Shown here piece by piece: positions 55,938-64,000 of a stretch of 64,000 nucleotides of DNA. This DNA comes from CAKMZU01 sp965248335 (GTDB lineage Bacteria; Pseudomonadota; Gammaproteobacteria; Pseudomonadales; DT-91), in NCBI GenBank assembly GCA_965248335.1, contig CBDFIY010000003.1, positions 2,108,001 through 2,172,000 of the forward strand. The letters are read 5' to 3'. Under the pieces are notes generated by a model. That model was not told where the DNA came from, ran no database searches, and saw nothing but the letters and a program-made list of their open reading frames with translations. Both the position numbers and the translations under genes were made by a program. How positions within the stretch are numbered: position 1 is the first letter of the stretch; each line of letters opens with the position of its first letter.

Positions 55938-57205
55938 CAGGGCTTCCTAGCACTTTTTGATCAGTACAAAGTTTAAGCTGTCATATAATACGAAGTCCTT
56001 GAAAAATTCAATATTAAAATAGTCAATTTCTCATACCTATTGTCAAAGATAGTTTTCTGCCATCCAAACACCATGAATATATCTGCATGTACAGCCTCAA
56101 TAAGAGATCCGCGACAAGGCATCAATCAAAAACACAGCCTTGAAAGCCTCCTTCTAATCGTTTTTTCATCAATAATAAGTGGTTATGATAGCCCTAACAG
56201 CATGTCTAATTTTGCAGCTATGAAGCTTGACTGGCTGCAGAAGCATACAGATATCGAATCTGCTCCCTGTGCAGAAACATTACGGCTTTTACTTGCATGC
56301 ATAAGACCAAGAGATTTGATTGAAGGGTTTACGACATTCGTTTCAAGTTTGCAGGGTGAATCTACAGGAGATGTTATTTCATTAGACGGCAAAACGATGC
56401 GAGGAACAAGGCACAATGGTCGAGAAGCCATCCATGTTATTAGTGCATGGTCTCAAAGCCGAGGCCTGACGCTGTGTGCCCTCGAATCAGAAGGAAAGAA
56501 AAATGAAATCAAAACTTTGCCGAAGCTTATCGACAGAATTGAGGTAAAAAATGCCACTATTACCATTGATGCGATGGGATGCCAAAAAGAAATCGCAAAA
56601 AAGATTATTGAAAAAGAAGCTGACTATTTTCTGCAACTGAAAGGTAATCAGCAGGGGTTGCTGGAAGAAATCCAAGCTTTTCATCACAAGCTTGAACGTG
56701 ATGGTTATGAAGAAAATAAGACCTCATATTTTGAGGAGGCGAATAAAGGGCATGGTCGATTAGAGATAAGGAAATATCAGCACTTTGAATTAACAGACTG
56801 GGTAGATAAGGCTAAACCTTGGAGCGGCTTGAGTTCGGCTGTGCGTGTTGAGCGGCATCGGTCTTCAAATAAAGGGGAGTCTAAAGAAGTTTCCTGGTAT
56901 ATTAGCTCACGCTCTCCTGATGCAAAGCATGCGGCGAAAGCCATTAGGGGACACTGGGAAATAGAAAATAAACTGCATTGGCGGTTAGATGTTACTTTTA
57001 AAGAAGATGACTGCCAGCTTCATTCCGCTGGGCTCAATATTGCTACAATAAAGCGTCACTGTATGAATTTGTTAACACTTAATGATCAAAGCAAAAAGGG
57101 GATGAAACATCGAGTTATGGGGTGTGCAATTAATGATAAATACAGAGAGAAAATGCTTTTCTCCGGTCAATTTATGCACTGATCAAAAAGTGCTAGGAGG
57201 CCCTG
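55938..57205. mobile_element. ISAs1-family insertion sequence, copy 3 (1268 bp)
   Basis: Same ends as copies 1 and 2. Flanked by the 10-bp duplication ACTTAACGAA (55928-55937 and 57206-57215). It lies between the glycosyltransferase operon and gpsA and disrupts no visible gene. Confidence 0.93.
56040..57182 (+). CDS. ISAs1-family transposase, copy 3
   Basis: 380 codons from TTG. It differs from copy 1 by about one residue (LRLLLACIRP for LRFLLACIRP). Catalytic residues intact: LDGKTMRG, IDAMGCQK, GHWEIENKLHWR. Confidence 0.93.
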   Translation: MSKIVFCHPNTMNISACTASIRDPRQGINQKHSLESLLLIVFSSIISGYDSPNSMSNFAAMKLDWLQKHTDIESAPCAETLRLLLACIRPRDLIEGFTTFVSSLQGESTGDVISLDGKTMRGTRHNGREAIHVISAWSQSRGLTLCALESEGKKNEIKTLPKLIDRIEVKNATITIDAMGCQKEIAKKIIEKEADYFLQLKGNQQGLLEEIQAFHHKLERDGYEENKTSYFEEANKGHGRLEIRKYQHFELTDWVDKAKPWSGLSSAVRVERHRSSNKGESKEVSWYISSRSPDAKHAAKAIRGHWEIENKLHWRLDVTFKEDDCQLHSAGLNIATIKRHCMNLLTLNDQSKKGMKHRVMGCAINDKYREKMLFSGQFMH

Positions 57206-57267
57206 ACTTAACGAAAGGACAGAGCCAAGACTTTTGAACAAATTCCTCTTTCAGTGCCACTTGGATA

Positions 57268-57349
57268 TATACCCATCAGAATTGGAGATTCAAGAAGGCG
57301 GCAAGCGAGCGCGGCCAACGTCCTCGCATCTTCAAGGCTGATCGGTATA
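57268..57349. repeat. Miniature palindromic repeat, 82-bp form
   Basis: Starts TATACCCATCAGAATTGGAG and ends CTTCAAGGCTGATCGGTATA, lacking the central hairpin. It sits just past the 3' end of gpsA. Confidence 0.82.
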
Positions 57350-57365
57350 TCTATAAAAATAAAAG

Positions 57366-58391
57366 TTAATGCTTCGACAAAGTGAATTCAACATCGTTAG
57401 TTTGATCGGCTGACATCAACCCAGTAACAACACTAGCTATCTCTTTCCCATCATAAAGAATGCTATACATGCCTTGAATCAATGGCATATAGATATTCAT
57501 CGCATCCGCTTTTTGCTTAATGAGCTTGAGCGTATTAACACCTTCCGCAACTTGCCCTATCTCCTCACACACCTTTTCAAGTGTTTTGCCTTTTCCCATC
57601 TCAAAGCCGACTTGGTAATTTCGACTCAAGGGCGACATACAAGTCACAATCAGATCCCCTACTCCTGAAAGCCCTAAAAACGTCATCGGGTCGGCACCCA
57701 TTTCAGCGGCAAATCGACTCATTTCTGCAAGGCTACGTGTAATGAGCAAGCTAATCGTGTTTTGACCAGAGCCCAGCGCTGCAGCCATACCGCACATAAT
57801 GGCATAACAGTTTTTGAGTGCCCCACCCAGCTCCACACCAAAAATATCTTTGCTGGCGTACACGCGGAAATAGCCACTATGCAACGTTGTTTGAACAGCC
57901 TCGACAAGCGCCTCTGAAGAACTCGCTATCACCGTAGCGGTGATTTGCTTGCAAATGATTTCTTTCGCCAAATTAGGGCCGCTCATAACGCCAACGGGGT
58001 TCTTTGGTAGCGTTTCGCCGATAACCTGACTCATCAAGGCAAAGCTCGATTGTTCAATGCCTTTTGTCAGGCTGATCACATAAGCTGTTGGCGAAATCAC
58101 GCTTGCAAGTAGCTGGCAAACCTCTCGACAAGAACTGCTCGGTATCGCAACAAAAACAAGCTCCGCGCCTTTCACAGCTTGCGATAGGTCGGTAACGGCC
58201 TTTACACATTCATGCAGTTTGAAATCGGGCAAATAACGCTTATTATAATGCGTTTCGTTCACTTCTTTGGCTCGACTCTCGTCACGCATCCAAAGTGTTA
58301 CTTTGTGCCCTTTTTCTGCAATCATGCTGGCTACAGCTGTCCCAAAACTACCGCCGCCAAGTATTGCCACTTGATACAATGCTGATTTCAT
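57366..58391 (-). CDS. gpsA: Glycerol-3-phosphate dehydrogenase [NAD(P)+]
   Basis: 341 aa. Rossmann motif GGGSFGTAVASMIAEKGH near residues 11-28, then the family blocks VISLTKGIEQ, GVMSGPNLAKEI, the catalytic Lys region ALKNCYAIMCGMA, and GDLIVTCMSPLSRNYQVGFE. It makes sn-glycerol-3-phosphate from dihydroxyacetone phosphate for phospholipid synthesis. Transcribed in the same direction as, and 81 bases downstream of, htpG. Confidence 0.95.
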   Translation of the reverse strand: MKSALYQVAILGGGSFGTAVASMIAEKGHKVTLWMRDESRAKEVNETHYNKRYLPDFKLHECVKAVTDLSQAVKGAELVFVAIPSSSCREVCQLLASVISPTAYVISLTKGIEQSSFALMSQVIGETLPKNPVGVMSGPNLAKEIICKQITATVIASSSEALVEAVQTTLHSGYFRVYASKDIFGVELGGALKNCYAIMCGMAAALGSGQNTISLLITRSLAEMSRFAAEMGADPMTFLGLSGVGDLIVTCMSPLSRNYQVGFEMGKGKTLEKVCEEIGQVAEGVNTLKLIKQKADAMNIYMPLIQGMYSILYDGKEIASVVTGLMSADQTNDVEFTLSKH

Positions 58392-58472
58392 AGGTCACTT
58401 TTCGGTTTGTAAAATGTAAAAAAGGTAGCGCATTGCACTACCTTTTCAATAAAGCGTCAACCCATTATTGGA

Positions 58473-60377
58473 TTAAGCAGTCATCTCAAGCAAAAGCTTG
58501 TTGAGCTTCTGAACATAGCTCGCTGGATCTTTAAGTTGCCCACCCTCTGCAAGGCTTGCCTGATCAAAAAGAATCGACGTCAAGTCTTTGAAGCGATCTT
58601 CATCACTCTCTTCGTCAAGTCGTTTGATCAAAGCATGATCTGGGTTGATTTCGAAAATTGGCTTGCTATCAGGTAGTGCTTGGCCAGCCTGCTCCATGAT
58701 ACGACGCATTTGGGCGCCCATGTCCATATCCCCAACGACTAAGCAAGCAGGTGAATCAGTCAACCGTGAGGTGACTCTAACATCCTGAACGCTCTCATGT
58801 AATGCTGACTTAACACGACTGATAAGATCTTCATTATCTTTCTCAAGTTCTTCCTGATGCTTTTTATCGTCTTCGGTTTCAATATCACCTAAATCAAGCT
58901 GCCCACGGCCGATGTCTTGGAAGGCTTTGCCATCAAACTCATTGAGATGACTCATGAGCCACTCATCAACACGATCCGTTAATAGCAACACCTCAATGCC
59001 TTTTTTCTTGAAGATTTCAAGGTGCGGGCTATTTCTCGCCGTTGTTAAGTTTTCAGCAGCAATATAGTAGATTTTATCTTGCGACTCTTTCATTCGCTCG
59101 ATATAGCCTTTCAAGGTCTCTACTTGTGCATCTGACTCAGTATTCGTCGTTGTAAATCGAAGTAAATTGGCGATTTTTTCTTTATTGGTGAAATCTTCGG
59201 CTGGGCCTTCTTTAATGACTTGTCCGAAAGTATCCCAGAACGTTTGATAATTTTCAGGCTGTTTTTTAGCCATTTTATCCAACATATCCAACACACGTTT
59301 TGTCAGTGCAGACTTCATGCTATCGACTGCCGGATCCAATTGAAGGATTTCACGAGAAACATTCAAAGAAATATCTTTAGAATCAACAACACCCTTAATA
59401 AATCTTAGGTAGAGAGGTAAGAATTGCTCGGCATCATCAAGAATAAAGGTACGGTTAACGTAAAGCTTTAACCCGTGCTGTGTTTCCCTGTTCCATAAAT
59501 CAAAGGGAGCGGCTGAAGGGATGTATAACAGGCTTGTATATTCAAGCTTCCCTTCAACTTTATTATGGCTCCATGTTAATGGGTCAGAAAAGTCATGCGA
59601 CACATGCTTATAGAACTCTTTATAATCTTCATCAGAGATATCCGATTTTGATCGAGTCCATAACGCCGTCGCTCGGTTTACCACTTCATCTTCGGGCTCT
59701 TTTGCTTCTTCGCCTTCAGCGGGTGGTAAAGGATCGGATTTCATGATGACAGGAATAGCAATATGATCAGAGTATTTTTTGATCACGGATTTGACGCGAT
59801 GGCTTTGGCAGAATTCTGCTTGATCATCATTCAAATGCAAGATAATGGTTGTACCACGTTCTGCTTTTTCGGTGTTCTCGATAGTAAAATCGGCCTCACC
59901 CATAGAAACCCAGTGAACGGCTTGGTCTTTTTCAAGACCCGCTTTACGTGTAATCACTTCCACTTTATTCGCGACAATAAATGACGAATAAAAACCGACA
60001 CCAAACTGACCAATTAATTGCGAATCTTTCTTGTCATCGCCTGTTAGCTGTTTTAAAAATTCAGCTGTGCCTGATTTCGCAATAGTACCTAAGTGCTCAA
60101 TGACATCTTCTCTTGTCATACCAATGCCTGTATCCGATATTGATATCGTTTTTGCTTCTTCATCAAGCTCAATACGAATCTCAAGCACTGACTGCCCTTG
60201 ATACAACTCTTTATTGGATACCGCCTCAAAACGTAATTTTTCACATGCATCCGAGGCATTAGAGATCAATTCCCGTAAGAATATTTCTTTATTCGAATAC
60301 AATGAATGGATCATCAATTGTAAAAGCTGCTTAGCTTCAGCCTGAAACCCGAGCGTTTCTTTTGTTGCGCCAGTCAT
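58473..60377 (-). CDS. htpG: Chaperone HtpG (Hsp90 family)
   Basis: 634 aa. N-terminal GHKL ATPase: QLMIHSLYSNKEIFLRELIS, ISDTGIGMTREDVI, LIGQFGVGFYSSF. The middle domain contains YVNRTFILDDAEQFLPLYLR and the C-terminal dimer domain follows. A frame start exists two codons earlier, but GGGAG lies directly against it and 6 bases before this ATG, so ATG 60377 (MTGATKETLGF) is the likely start. General stress chaperone. Confidence 0.96.
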   Translation of the reverse strand: MTGATKETLGFQAEAKQLLQLMIHSLYSNKEIFLRELISNASDACEKLRFEAVSNKELYQGQSVLEIRIELDEEAKTISISDTGIGMTREDVIEHLGTIAKSGTAEFLKQLTGDDKKDSQLIGQFGVGFYSSFIVANKVEVITRKAGLEKDQAVHWVSMGEADFTIENTEKAERGTTIILHLNDDQAEFCQSHRVKSVIKKYSDHIAIPVIMKSDPLPPAEGEEAKEPEDEVVNRATALWTRSKSDISDEDYKEFYKHVSHDFSDPLTWSHNKVEGKLEYTSLLYIPSAAPFDLWNRETQHGLKLYVNRTFILDDAEQFLPLYLRFIKGVVDSKDISLNVSREILQLDPAVDSMKSALTKRVLDMLDKMAKKQPENYQTFWDTFGQVIKEGPAEDFTNKEKIANLLRFTTTNTESDAQVETLKGYIERMKESQDKIYYIAAENLTTARNSPHLEIFKKKGIEVLLLTDRVDEWLMSHLNEFDGKAFQDIGRGQLDLGDIETEDDKKHQEELEKDNEDLISRVKSALHESVQDVRVTSRLTDSPACLVVGDMDMGAQMRRIMEQAGQALPDSKPIFEINPDHALIKRLDEESDEDRFKDLTSILFDQASLAEGGQLKDPASYVQKLNKLLLEMTA

Positions 60378-60559
60378 AACCATCTCCCAAAAAACAATAA
60401 TTTAGCACTTATATGGGGGCTACATAGGGAGTTTCAAGGGAATATTAGCGAAAAAACCTTTTCGCATCCCCCCGCCCGTACACGCTACCCATACAAACTT
60501 ATCCTGATCACTGGGTACTGATAACATTCGATGTTAATATAAATAACGATATCCATAAG

Positions 60560-61276
60560 TTGAAGAAACTCGCCATGCCCCTCCCTATACGTCACTTTTT
60601 CTTTATCACCTTACTCCTAGGGCATTTACCAGCGACGCAGGCAGAGGATAAATCCGAGTGGCATTTAATGAAAGAAAAGGACGGTTTCACATCTTATAAA
60701 AAACATATTGAAGGTAGCTCACTTTACGCCTTCAAAGGTGAGGGCATCATCAATTCACCCATTGAAAAAATTGTCGGCATTTTATTGGATAATGATAACG
60801 CCACAAAATGGGTGCCACGCTTGAAGTTTTGTATGATTGCCGAGCGGCAAAATATGTGGCCGATGAGATTTGTTCAATACAGTATCTTTGATGCGCCATG
60901 GCCTGTTAAAGACCGATATTTTCTGTCCGAAGTAAACGTTGATATTAACACCGCCAAAACACGTATCGTCATCACCTACAAAAACATTGACGACATGCAG
61001 CCCTTTTGGGCAATCACCCCGCCACTGAAAGCGATCAAAGGCAATATCGACGGCAGCCAATATACATTAGTTAAACGACTTAATGGCGTATCCACCGATT
61101 TTACAGCTATTAGCATTGTTCAGCCAAACGGGAATATTCCCACCTGGCTAATAAACTGGGTGGGGGAAAGTATGCCTTTTGATACGATAAAACGACTGAA
61201 AAGGCGTTTAAATGATCCGTCACTATCTCCACAGGAAGATATCAAGAAATTATTCATCCATACCCAAAAGCGCTAA
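60560..61276 (+). CDS. Secreted START-domain (lipid-binding fold) protein
   Basis: 238 aa from TTG 60560, or 233 from ATG 60575. Signal peptide through HLPATQA. The rest is a START-like domain: WHLMKEKDGFTSYKKHIEGS, IEKIVGILLDNDNATKWVPR, FDAPWPVKDRYFLSEVNVD and the C-terminal helix ESMPFDTIKRLKRRL. Such periplasmic or outer-membrane START proteins occur in Pseudomonas and relatives; their ligands are unknown. Divergent from htpG. Confidence 0.82.
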   Translation: MKKLAMPLPIRHFFFITLLLGHLPATQAEDKSEWHLMKEKDGFTSYKKHIEGSSLYAFKGEGIINSPIEKIVGILLDNDNATKWVPRLKFCMIAERQNMWPMRFVQYSIFDAPWPVKDRYFLSEVNVDINTAKTRIVITYKNIDDMQPFWAITPPLKAIKGNIDGSQYTLVKRLNGVSTDFTAISIVQPNGNIPTWLINWVGESMPFDTIKRLKRRLNDPSLSPQEDIKKLFIHTQKR

Positions 61277-61397
61277 ATTTATCGCCTACATTCAGCCTAT
61301 TGAAGATTGATAATAAAATACCTTATCCTTACAGGAACTAAAACGATCAATCTCATTTCTAAATAAATCATATTGTTAGCAGGTTATGTCAGTGATT

Positions 61398-61975
61398 TTA
61401 GTCTTGCAATTGGCGCGCTAGGTCAACCGTTTCTTCTGCCCCTCCTTTTAACTTATCTCCTTTATCAGTTTCATTGTTTATTTTTGAATCTTCAGACTTT
61501 GATTTACACGCCAGCTTTTTTTGCATTTCACTTTCTTTTTTTTGCGCTATAGCATCGTCATCTTTTTTAAAAATGATTTTTAACTTCTGAGAAAATCCTG
61601 CTATTTTATCTATTTGGTGCCTCGTCAAATTTTTTTCATTTTCTTCTATACTCAGATCCTGATACTTAGCAAGCTGCTCTGATAGCGGCAACGCCTTAGA
61701 TTCTAAATTGTCTAGGTATTGTTTTTCATTTTTTGCTTTAAATTTATTTCTTGCGTCACTTAAACCTCTTACCATTGACTTTCTCGACTGCAGAAAAACA
61801 CTGATTAAAATTCGTTATAGATAAATGGCCCGCAGCTAGAGAAGCCATGCCCATCTTAATTTGATTATAATCATCAGTGTTTTCCAGACATGAAAAGTGG
61901 GTTGCGTTTGATAGTTGATAGTTGATAGTTTAATAGCATCACAAGGCTAACTAAAATTTTACTATTAAGTGTCAT
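61398..61975 (-). pseudogene. Small secreted protein gene with a 7-bp tandem repeat and two frame breaks
   Basis: ATG 61975 has GAGGAG 7 bases upstream and opens a signal peptide (MTLNSKILVSLVMLLNYQLS). A run of three ACTATCA units then pushes the frame into an early stop. With two units the frame continues NATHFSCLENTDDYNQIKMG, MASLAAGHLSITNFNQCFSA. A second frame change near 61770 is then needed to reach LSDARNKFKAKNEKQYLDN and the Lys/Glu-rich tail ending at 61398. The layout (signal peptide, few Cys, Lys-rich helices) resembles the other small secreted proteins. Phase variation by repeat slippage is possible, but the second break suggests decay. Confidence 0.6.
61909..61929. repeat. Three tandem copies of a 7-bp unit
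   Basis: TGATAGT three times (ACTATCA on the coding minus strand), inside the signal-peptide region of the small secreted protein gene. Seven is not a multiple of three, so each gain or loss changes the reading frame. Confidence 0.85.
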
Positions 61976-62109
61976 ACATAAACTCCTCTATTAAGTAGTT
62001 CTAGACGCTTTTTTCTGCCAGCAGTTCGTTTTTTTAATCTATTTATCGCTTATGTTTATTTTAAGATATATAGATTTACCCTTACCCCTGTTAACTTGAA
62101 GGATACTGC

Positions 62110-62241
62110 TCACTGGTTGTTTGATTTTTTTGATTGCTCATTCAGCATTACCATGACTTTATAGTCATAATCCCTTCTGCCTGATTTAACTAGAGAATCC
62201 TCTTCATTAAAAATAGTTTCGTTGAAAAAAGAAACATACAT
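62110..62241 (-). CDS. Candidate 43-aa open frame, possibly a gene remnant
   Basis: ATG 62241 opens MYVSFFNETIFNEEDSLVKS, GRRDYDYKVMVMLNEQSKKS and a short end. The composition is protein-like, but there is no clear ribosome-binding site and no recognised family. It may be the tail of a lost gene. Nothing else is visible between 61976 and 62288. Confidence 0.3.
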   Translation of the reverse strand: MYVSFFNETIFNEEDSLVKSGRRDYDYKVMVMLNEQSKKSNNQ

Positions 62242-62288
62242 TCTACGCTTATCTACAGGTTCAATAATACTTCACAGGTAGCCTACAG

Positions 62289-63671
62289 ATGTTTACCTTC
62301 AGATTTTTTTCGCTCGTCATCGCCCTTACTTGTAGCACGCTACTTAGCGGCTGCATTGAGGTCACATATGTTGATTCAGGGTCTGGAATGAATGATTCAG
62401 AAGCCGTTGATTCCATTTCAGGTAACAATATCGAACATATATCGCTTTCGAACCAAGAAGGAAAAGCATGGACTCTTCAAACCAAGCTGTCCAGCCAAGC
62501 CCCCGGCTCATCCTTGACAAAACAACCAGCACAAGAAGGCATTGAGATTTTTGCTTCGAATAATCATTGCCCTCGCGCCAACAAAGACAATAAAAAAACT
62601 GAAGGGTATAGAAACGCAGCGCCTAGAAGTTACCTCGTTGACATATCTGCTGATAAAACAAAAATTAAGCATATGGCAGAGCAATTAACGTCTTGGATAA
62701 ATGAAAAATCACACCTTGAAAACATCCAACCTGATGATGACGATGTACCCATCACCGAGCCTTCAAATAGCGAATATATCGCTGCAGAACAAGACATCGA
62801 TCTAGATAATGGACGTGAATACGAGGAAGGCGATGAAGAAGACAAGGATATAAACATCCTAATTGATAAAAATGATGCAGGGTCGGATCAGTCAACGGAG
62901 GAGCCAGAAACCGGCACATTTGAGCAACTTGAAAAACCACTGGACCCCTTATTTACCGATCAACATTTTTGCAATGATGCGACCGTACTCTTGGCAGAAT
63001 CAATGAGCCTGAGCATGCTAGAAAAACTGTGCGCCGACTTGAAAGCCGTAGAGGAACGCTTTCACGACGTTATGCAAACCCATTACCAAGTTGTTGACGG
63101 CGATCAAAATGATCTCATCGAAATACGTATTTTTGATTCCTATTTCAGCTATCTCAATAAAATAAAAGACGTTTCAGGCCTCACCTACAACTCAAGCGGT
63201 GGTTTTTTCTACGAAGGGTTTTCTTCAAAAGAAGGTAACCGCGCGAAAATTTATGTCTTTGAGAAAACATTCTCAAATGGCGTCTGGAACCTGACGCATG
63301 AATACATACATCATTTAAATGCACGCTACATTAAGCATGGCAATGTCTCGAACAAAGCCTACTACCTTTTTTGGGAGGAAGGCATTGCTGAGTATTTCTC
63401 GCAGCAACCGGGGTTTGCGGATGCACGTTTTGCTTTACTCAGCCAATTCACTATTGATGACATTATAAGTGTTGATGAAAATGCTACCCAAACAGCTACT
63501 TATGGTTGGAGCTACTGGTTTATTCGCTATCTCATCGAGCAGGAGAGCGATAGATTATTTGAACTTTCCTACCATTTACAACAAGGTGAATTCTCAGCGT
63601 ATAAAGCATTGCTCGACCAAATAGCTGAAGACAATGACGCACACTTTCAGCAGTGGCTAAATGACCAATAA
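62289..63671 (+). CDS. Lipoprotein with M9 collagenase-like peptidase domain
   Basis: 460 aa. Signal peptide with lipobox LLSGC (Cys22). A long acidic, low-complexity linker follows (residues about 140-220, e.g. EYEEGDEEDKD). The C-terminal half resembles the catalytic part of Vibrio-type M9 collagenases: zinc motif THEYIHHLNARY (HExxH), with the third-ligand Glu in FWEEGIAEYFSQ about 30 residues later. The collagen-binding and PKD domains of full collagenases are missing. Probably an outer-membrane-anchored metallopeptidase; collagen as substrate is inference. Confidence 0.82.
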   Translation: MFTFRFFSLVIALTCSTLLSGCIEVTYVDSGSGMNDSEAVDSISGNNIEHISLSNQEGKAWTLQTKLSSQAPGSSLTKQPAQEGIEIFASNNHCPRANKDNKKTEGYRNAAPRSYLVDISADKTKIKHMAEQLTSWINEKSHLENIQPDDDDVPITEPSNSEYIAAEQDIDLDNGREYEEGDEEDKDINILIDKNDAGSDQSTEEPETGTFEQLEKPLDPLFTDQHFCNDATVLLAESMSLSMLEKLCADLKAVEERFHDVMQTHYQVVDGDQNDLIEIRIFDSYFSYLNKIKDVSGLTYNSSGGFFYEGFSSKEGNRAKIYVFEKTFSNGVWNLTHEYIHHLNARYIKHGNVSNKAYYLFWEEGIAEYFSQQPGFADARFALLSQFTIDDIISVDENATQTATYGWSYWFIRYLIEQESDRLFELSYHLQQGEFSAYKALLDQIAEDNDAHFQQWLNDQ

Positions 63672-63735
63672 ATTCGACGCGTTTTGCATAAAAAACATCC
63701 TCGACCAGTACCTACCAAAGCGAGCATGATGCGTC

Positions 63736-63741
63736 TATAAT
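63736..63741 (+). promoter_or_regulatory. -10 element upstream of rimO
   Basis: A consensus TATAAT 28 bases before the rimO ATG. No good -35 at 16-18 bases upstream, so this is only a candidate. Confidence 0.35.
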
Positions 63742-63768
63742 CGCGCCTTTTCTTTGTTCGAGTTTTCT

Positions 63769-64000
63769 ATGTCCCAAAATAAAGTCGGCTTTATATCCTT
63801 AGGTTGCCCAAAAGCATTGGTCGATTCTGAAAAAATTCTGACGCAACTTAAACTCGAAGGCTATGAGATTGTTAATAATTACCAGCAATCTGATCTTGTT
63901 ATCGTCAATACCTGCGGGTTTATTGATTCAGCAAAGCAAGAGTCTCTAGACGCCATCCAAGAGGCGATGAATGAAAACGGAAAAGTCATCGTGACAGGTT
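63769..64000 (+). CDS. rimO: Ribosomal protein S12 methylthiotransferase RimO, N-terminal part
   Basis: The ATG at 63769 opens MSQNKVGFISLGCPKALVDS, then SDLVIVNTCGFIDSAKQES, which is the N-terminal MTTase domain of RimO with the first two iron-sulfur Cys (SLGCPK and NTCGFI). The gene runs off the window. RimO is a radical-SAM enzyme that methylthiolates an Asp in ribosomal protein S12. Confidence 0.93.
   Translation, partial: MSQNKVGFISLGCPKALVDSEKILTQLKLEGYEIVNNYQQSDLVIVNTCGFIDSAKQESLDAIQEAMNENGKVIVTG

Overview
The window reads as the chromosome of an AT-rich (about 40% GC by eye), insertion-sequence-laden gammaproteobacterium. The housekeeping anchors (lon, gpsA, htpG, the start of rimO) are of gammaproteobacterial type. 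Several genes suggest contact with animals or animal-derived matter: two Rhs-like proteins, a secreted C-type lectin domain, a collagenase-like M9 peptidase, a metzincin-like peptidase with Ig-like repeats, and steroid-type oxygenases. I cannot name the genus from sequence alone.

Layout. 1-10.9 kb: the C-terminus of one Rhs protein and a complete second one (1682 aa), separated by an ornithine-cyclodeaminase family gene, a Tn3 scrap, and a divergent TetR / UvrA-like (DrrC-size) pair with a palindromic operator between them. 11-18.4 kb: a tiny lipoprotein, a C-type lectin protein, an extended SDR of 3beta-HSD type, a pyruvoyl-type histidine decarboxylase with its antiporter (hdcA-hdcP), a DUF1415 gene and a small secreted protein. 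18.5-26 kb: one 1007-codon lipoprotein gene (Ig-like repeats plus HExxH peptidase) broken by three different insertion sequences, each with intact target duplications. 26-34.7 kb: a mobile-element graveyard holding defective IS3, a split IS91 remnant, two ISAzo13 elements, IS4 and IS200-like tnpA. Embedded in it are sites resembling integron attC that flank small secreted-protein genes, and a decayed cas3 HD-domain fragment. 35-38.8 kb: two divergent KshA-like Rieske oxygenases, an HsaC/BphC-type extradiol dioxygenase and a group II truncated hemoglobin. 39-49.6 kb: a voltage-gated cation channel whose tail is replaced by an ISAs1 that itself carries an IS4, then lon, a broken second truncated hemoglobin, and IS3 and IS256 side by side. 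49.6-55.7 kb: an LTA-synthase-type sulfatase, a frameshifted RND/MMPL exporter and a family 4 glycosyltransferase. 56-64 kb: another ISAs1, gpsA, htpG, a START-domain protein, a broken small secreted protein with a 7-bp tandem repeat, an M9-like peptidase and rimO.

Themes. (1) At least ten IS copies from seven families lie here, most with exact target-site duplications, so the order of events can be reconstructed. (2) Every two-frame IS here changes frame at an in-phase A-rich heptamer. (3) A palindromic miniature repeat (128 bp, 82 bp and smaller forms) occupies intergenic gaps throughout. (4) Functional clusters: histidine to histamine plus antiport (hdcA-hdcP), and steroid-type ring opening (KshA-like plus HsaC-like enzymes). 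No tRNA, rRNA or CRISPR array was recognised.
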